From an archaeon (GTDB lineage: Archaea; Iainarchaeota; Iainarchaeia; Iainarchaeales; GCA-2688035), in the NCBI GenBank assembly GCA_030745815.1, contig JASLNX010000079.1:1-12994 (forward strand): a stretch of DNA of 12,994 bases, given 5' to 3'. The notes under the pieces are model-generated. The model saw nothing but the letters and a program-made list of their open reading frames with translations, was not told the origin of the DNA and did not search any database. Below are positions 11,561 to 12,994 of the stretch, in pieces; within the stretch, counting starts at the first letter, position 1, and each line of letters begins with the position of its first letter. The position numbers and the translations under genes are program-made.

Positions 11561-12994
11561 TTACCAGGCCCCGAGTTTTGTTTGCTTTTCCTTTGGATTT
11601 TCTTTTAGTCCAGAGAGCACTTTCTTCATTTTATTTTCTTTGTGGTGCGAAACCCAGTAGAATGCTTCGTCCCGTGTATCTTTGGCCATTAGAATAATTA
11701 CTCTGCCTTTTGAAAACCGCCCAGTTCGGCCCCTTCTTTGAATTGACCTTATTTCGCTTGGAACTGGTTCGTAAAAAACCACTAAGTCAACTGCTGGGAT
11801 GTCTAGCCCTTCTTCTGCAACGCTACTTGCCACCAGGCAATTGTATTTCCCATTTCTAAGTTCTTGAATAACTTCTGCTTGTTCCTTTTGGCTCATTCCC
11901 TTGTCTCGGCCTCTTGTTGCCTGTCCAATAAATCTTTTTGGTTTAACGCCGGGAACTGCTTCAAGGTATTCAACAACTGTTTTAATGCTGCTTCTGTAGT
12001 GGTTGAAAATTATGGCTTTGCTTTTAGGATTTTCTTTGAACTGGCCCAGTAAAATTTTTCCAAGTTCACCAAGCTTTGGGTGTTCAATTCCTTGAACCTC
12101 CATTTTTTCCGCAATCTTTATTGCCTGTTGAATTTGCGGGCTTTTAATAAAAGATTTTAATGCCTTTGACGCCGTTGGTTTTTTTTCGTCGTCTTGCATT
12201 CTTCCTAAGTAATTGTTCATTGTGCTAACTCCTTGTGTTTCAAGTAGTAGTTGTGCGTGAGATGCTTTCATTAGCGCGGCAAGTTTTGATGCGGCAGCGT
12301 AAAGTGAAGGCTGTCTTTTTCCGTACTTTCCAATTCTTTGCCTTATTTTTGCCTGCATTTCAAGTTGTCTTCTCTTGCTAAAATATCCAATGTTTGTGGT
12401 GGGGGCCAGGCCCATTCTTTTAAGAAGCACAATTTGTTCTTTTGAGAATCTTTCAAGTGCGTTTTTTACTTTCAAAAAGTCGGCTGGGAGTTTTACCGTA
12501 ACCCACTCGCTTTCAATTTTTTTTACATAGGGCTTTACGTCAAGATCTTCACTGTCTTTTACTTCAATATTTTTTATGAACAGGTTGTCTCTTACTGTTG
12601 TTATTTTTTCTTCGTTACTTCCAGGCGAAGCCGTTAACCCTAAAATCAGCGGTTTTTTTGTTTGCTCAACATAGCGCGCGGCAATTTCCACGTAGCTGTA
12701 GTCTCCGACTGCTCGGTGGCACTCGTCAAAAATACATAGCTTTACGTCCTTCAAGTCAATTTTGCCCTTTCGAAGATCGTTTCTAATTGTTTGCGGTGTT
12801 GCGTTAATAACTGTGGCCTCTTTAAACATCCTTGCCCGTTCTTTTGGGTCTGTACTTCCTGTTAGCAGCACAATTTTTTCCTTTGGGATGTTTGTTTTCT
12901 TTTCAAAGCTTTTTTTGTGCTGTTCGGCAAGAGGTTTTGTTGGGGCAAGAAAGAGTATTTTTCCGCCTTTTTCAATAAGCTTGGCTCCTAAAAC
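11561..12994 (-). CDS. hef: Hef/FANCM-family superfamily 2 helicase, 5' end outside window
   Basis: ATP-driven helicase that remodels stalled replication forks and branched DNA. 477 residues are visible and the frame is open to the right edge, so the N-terminus with motif I (Walker A) is missing. Visible in order: motif Ia LAPTKPLAEQH (about 16-26), TPQT (about 66-69), DECH (90-93) as motif II, TASPG (121-125) as motif III, and an insertion region (about 165-290) typical of Hef/FANCM. Then KAIIFNHYR (motif IV) and GLDIPAVDLVVFYEPVPSE to IRSIQRRGRTGR (motifs V-VI) follow. The last block is almost diagnostic for archaeal Hef. The protein stops at LGAW, one base before the nuclease ATG, instead of running on into the nuclease. 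An internal GTG at 12871 is not a start, since motif Ia is upstream of it. Confidence 0.95.
   Translation of the reverse strand, partial: VLGAKLIEKGGKILFLAPTKPLAEQHKKSFEKKTNIPKEKIVLLTGSTDPKERARMFKEATVINATPQTIRNDLRKGKIDLKDVKLCIFDECHRAVGDYSYVEIAARYVEQTKKPLILGLTASPGSNEEKITTVRDNLFIKNIEVKDSEDLDVKPYVKKIESEWVTVKLPADFLKVKNALERFSKEQIVLLKRMGLAPTTNIGYFSKRRQLEMQAKIRQRIGKYGKRQPSLYAAASKLAALMKASHAQLLLETQGVSTMNNYLGRMQDDEKKPTASKALKSFIKSPQIQQAIKIAEKMEVQGIEHPKLGELGKILLGQFKENPKSKAIIFNHYRSSIKTVVEYLEAVPGVKPKRFIGQATRGRDKGMSQKEQAEVIQELRNGKYNCLVASSVAEEGLDIPAVDLVVFYEPVPSEIRSIQRRGRTGRFSKGRVIILMAKDTRDEAFYWVSHHKENKMKKVLSGLKENPKEKQTKLGAW

Noticed and set aside
12869..12871. GTG start of the helicase inside the window
   Set aside because: The frame is open to 12994 and encodes motif Ia upstream of this codon, so the true start is outside the window.

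Overview
This is an archaeal chromosome segment. The evidence is a transcription factor B gene, ribosomal protein eS8, a Hef/FANCM-type helicase with an ERCC4-type nuclease, and promoters with archaeal TATA boxes. Several starts lie about 24-31 nt from a TATA box, as expected for leaderless mRNAs, and GTG and TTG starts are used. The base composition is moderately AT-rich. Hef-type proteins, a small membrane glycosyltransferase and CTDC-like Cys-rich lipoprotein modules suggest Euryarchaeota in the broad sense or a DPANN-type lineage such as Diapherotrites. That placement is inference.

Layout. On the minus strand, positions 1-3877 hold, from right to left: a GH130-family glycosidase/phosphorylase, rps8e, a GC-rich intergenic island, a small four-helix membrane protein, a small Arg-rich protein, tfb, and the start of rnhB, which is cut by the left edge. 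A 121-bp divergent promoter region (3878-3998) separates these from a plus-strand block (3999-10153). That block holds an ABC ATPase, an ABC-2/YhgE-like permease with a long extracytoplasmic coiled coil (14-bp gene overlap), a Cys-rich lipoprotein with an internal duplication, and an STT3/AglB-like GT-C membrane glycosyltransferase. The last part (10154-12994, minus strand) is a tight operon: Hef-type helicase (5' end beyond the window), a separate ERCC4/HhH nuclease, and an isoprenylcysteine methyltransferase-like membrane enzyme. Gaps between these three are +1 and -1 nt.

How the genes may work together. The left arm is mostly information processing (RNase HII, TFB, eS8). The middle block looks like a cell-envelope module of exporter, lipoprotein and glycosyltransferase. 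Only the ATPase-permease pair is firmly linked; each later gene has its own promoter-like sequence. The right arm is a replication-fork repair pair in which the normally fused Hef helicase and nuclease are two adjacent genes.

No tRNA, rRNA, CRISPR array, insertion sequence or integrase was recognised. No stretch without a gene exceeds 300 bases. The least explained DNA is the GC-rich island at 2064-2165, together with a 32-nt motif present twice (1579-1610 and 2160-2191). I do not see a clearly new defence or mobile system; the best candidates for undescribed biology are that island and the exporter/lipoprotein/glycosyltransferase block.
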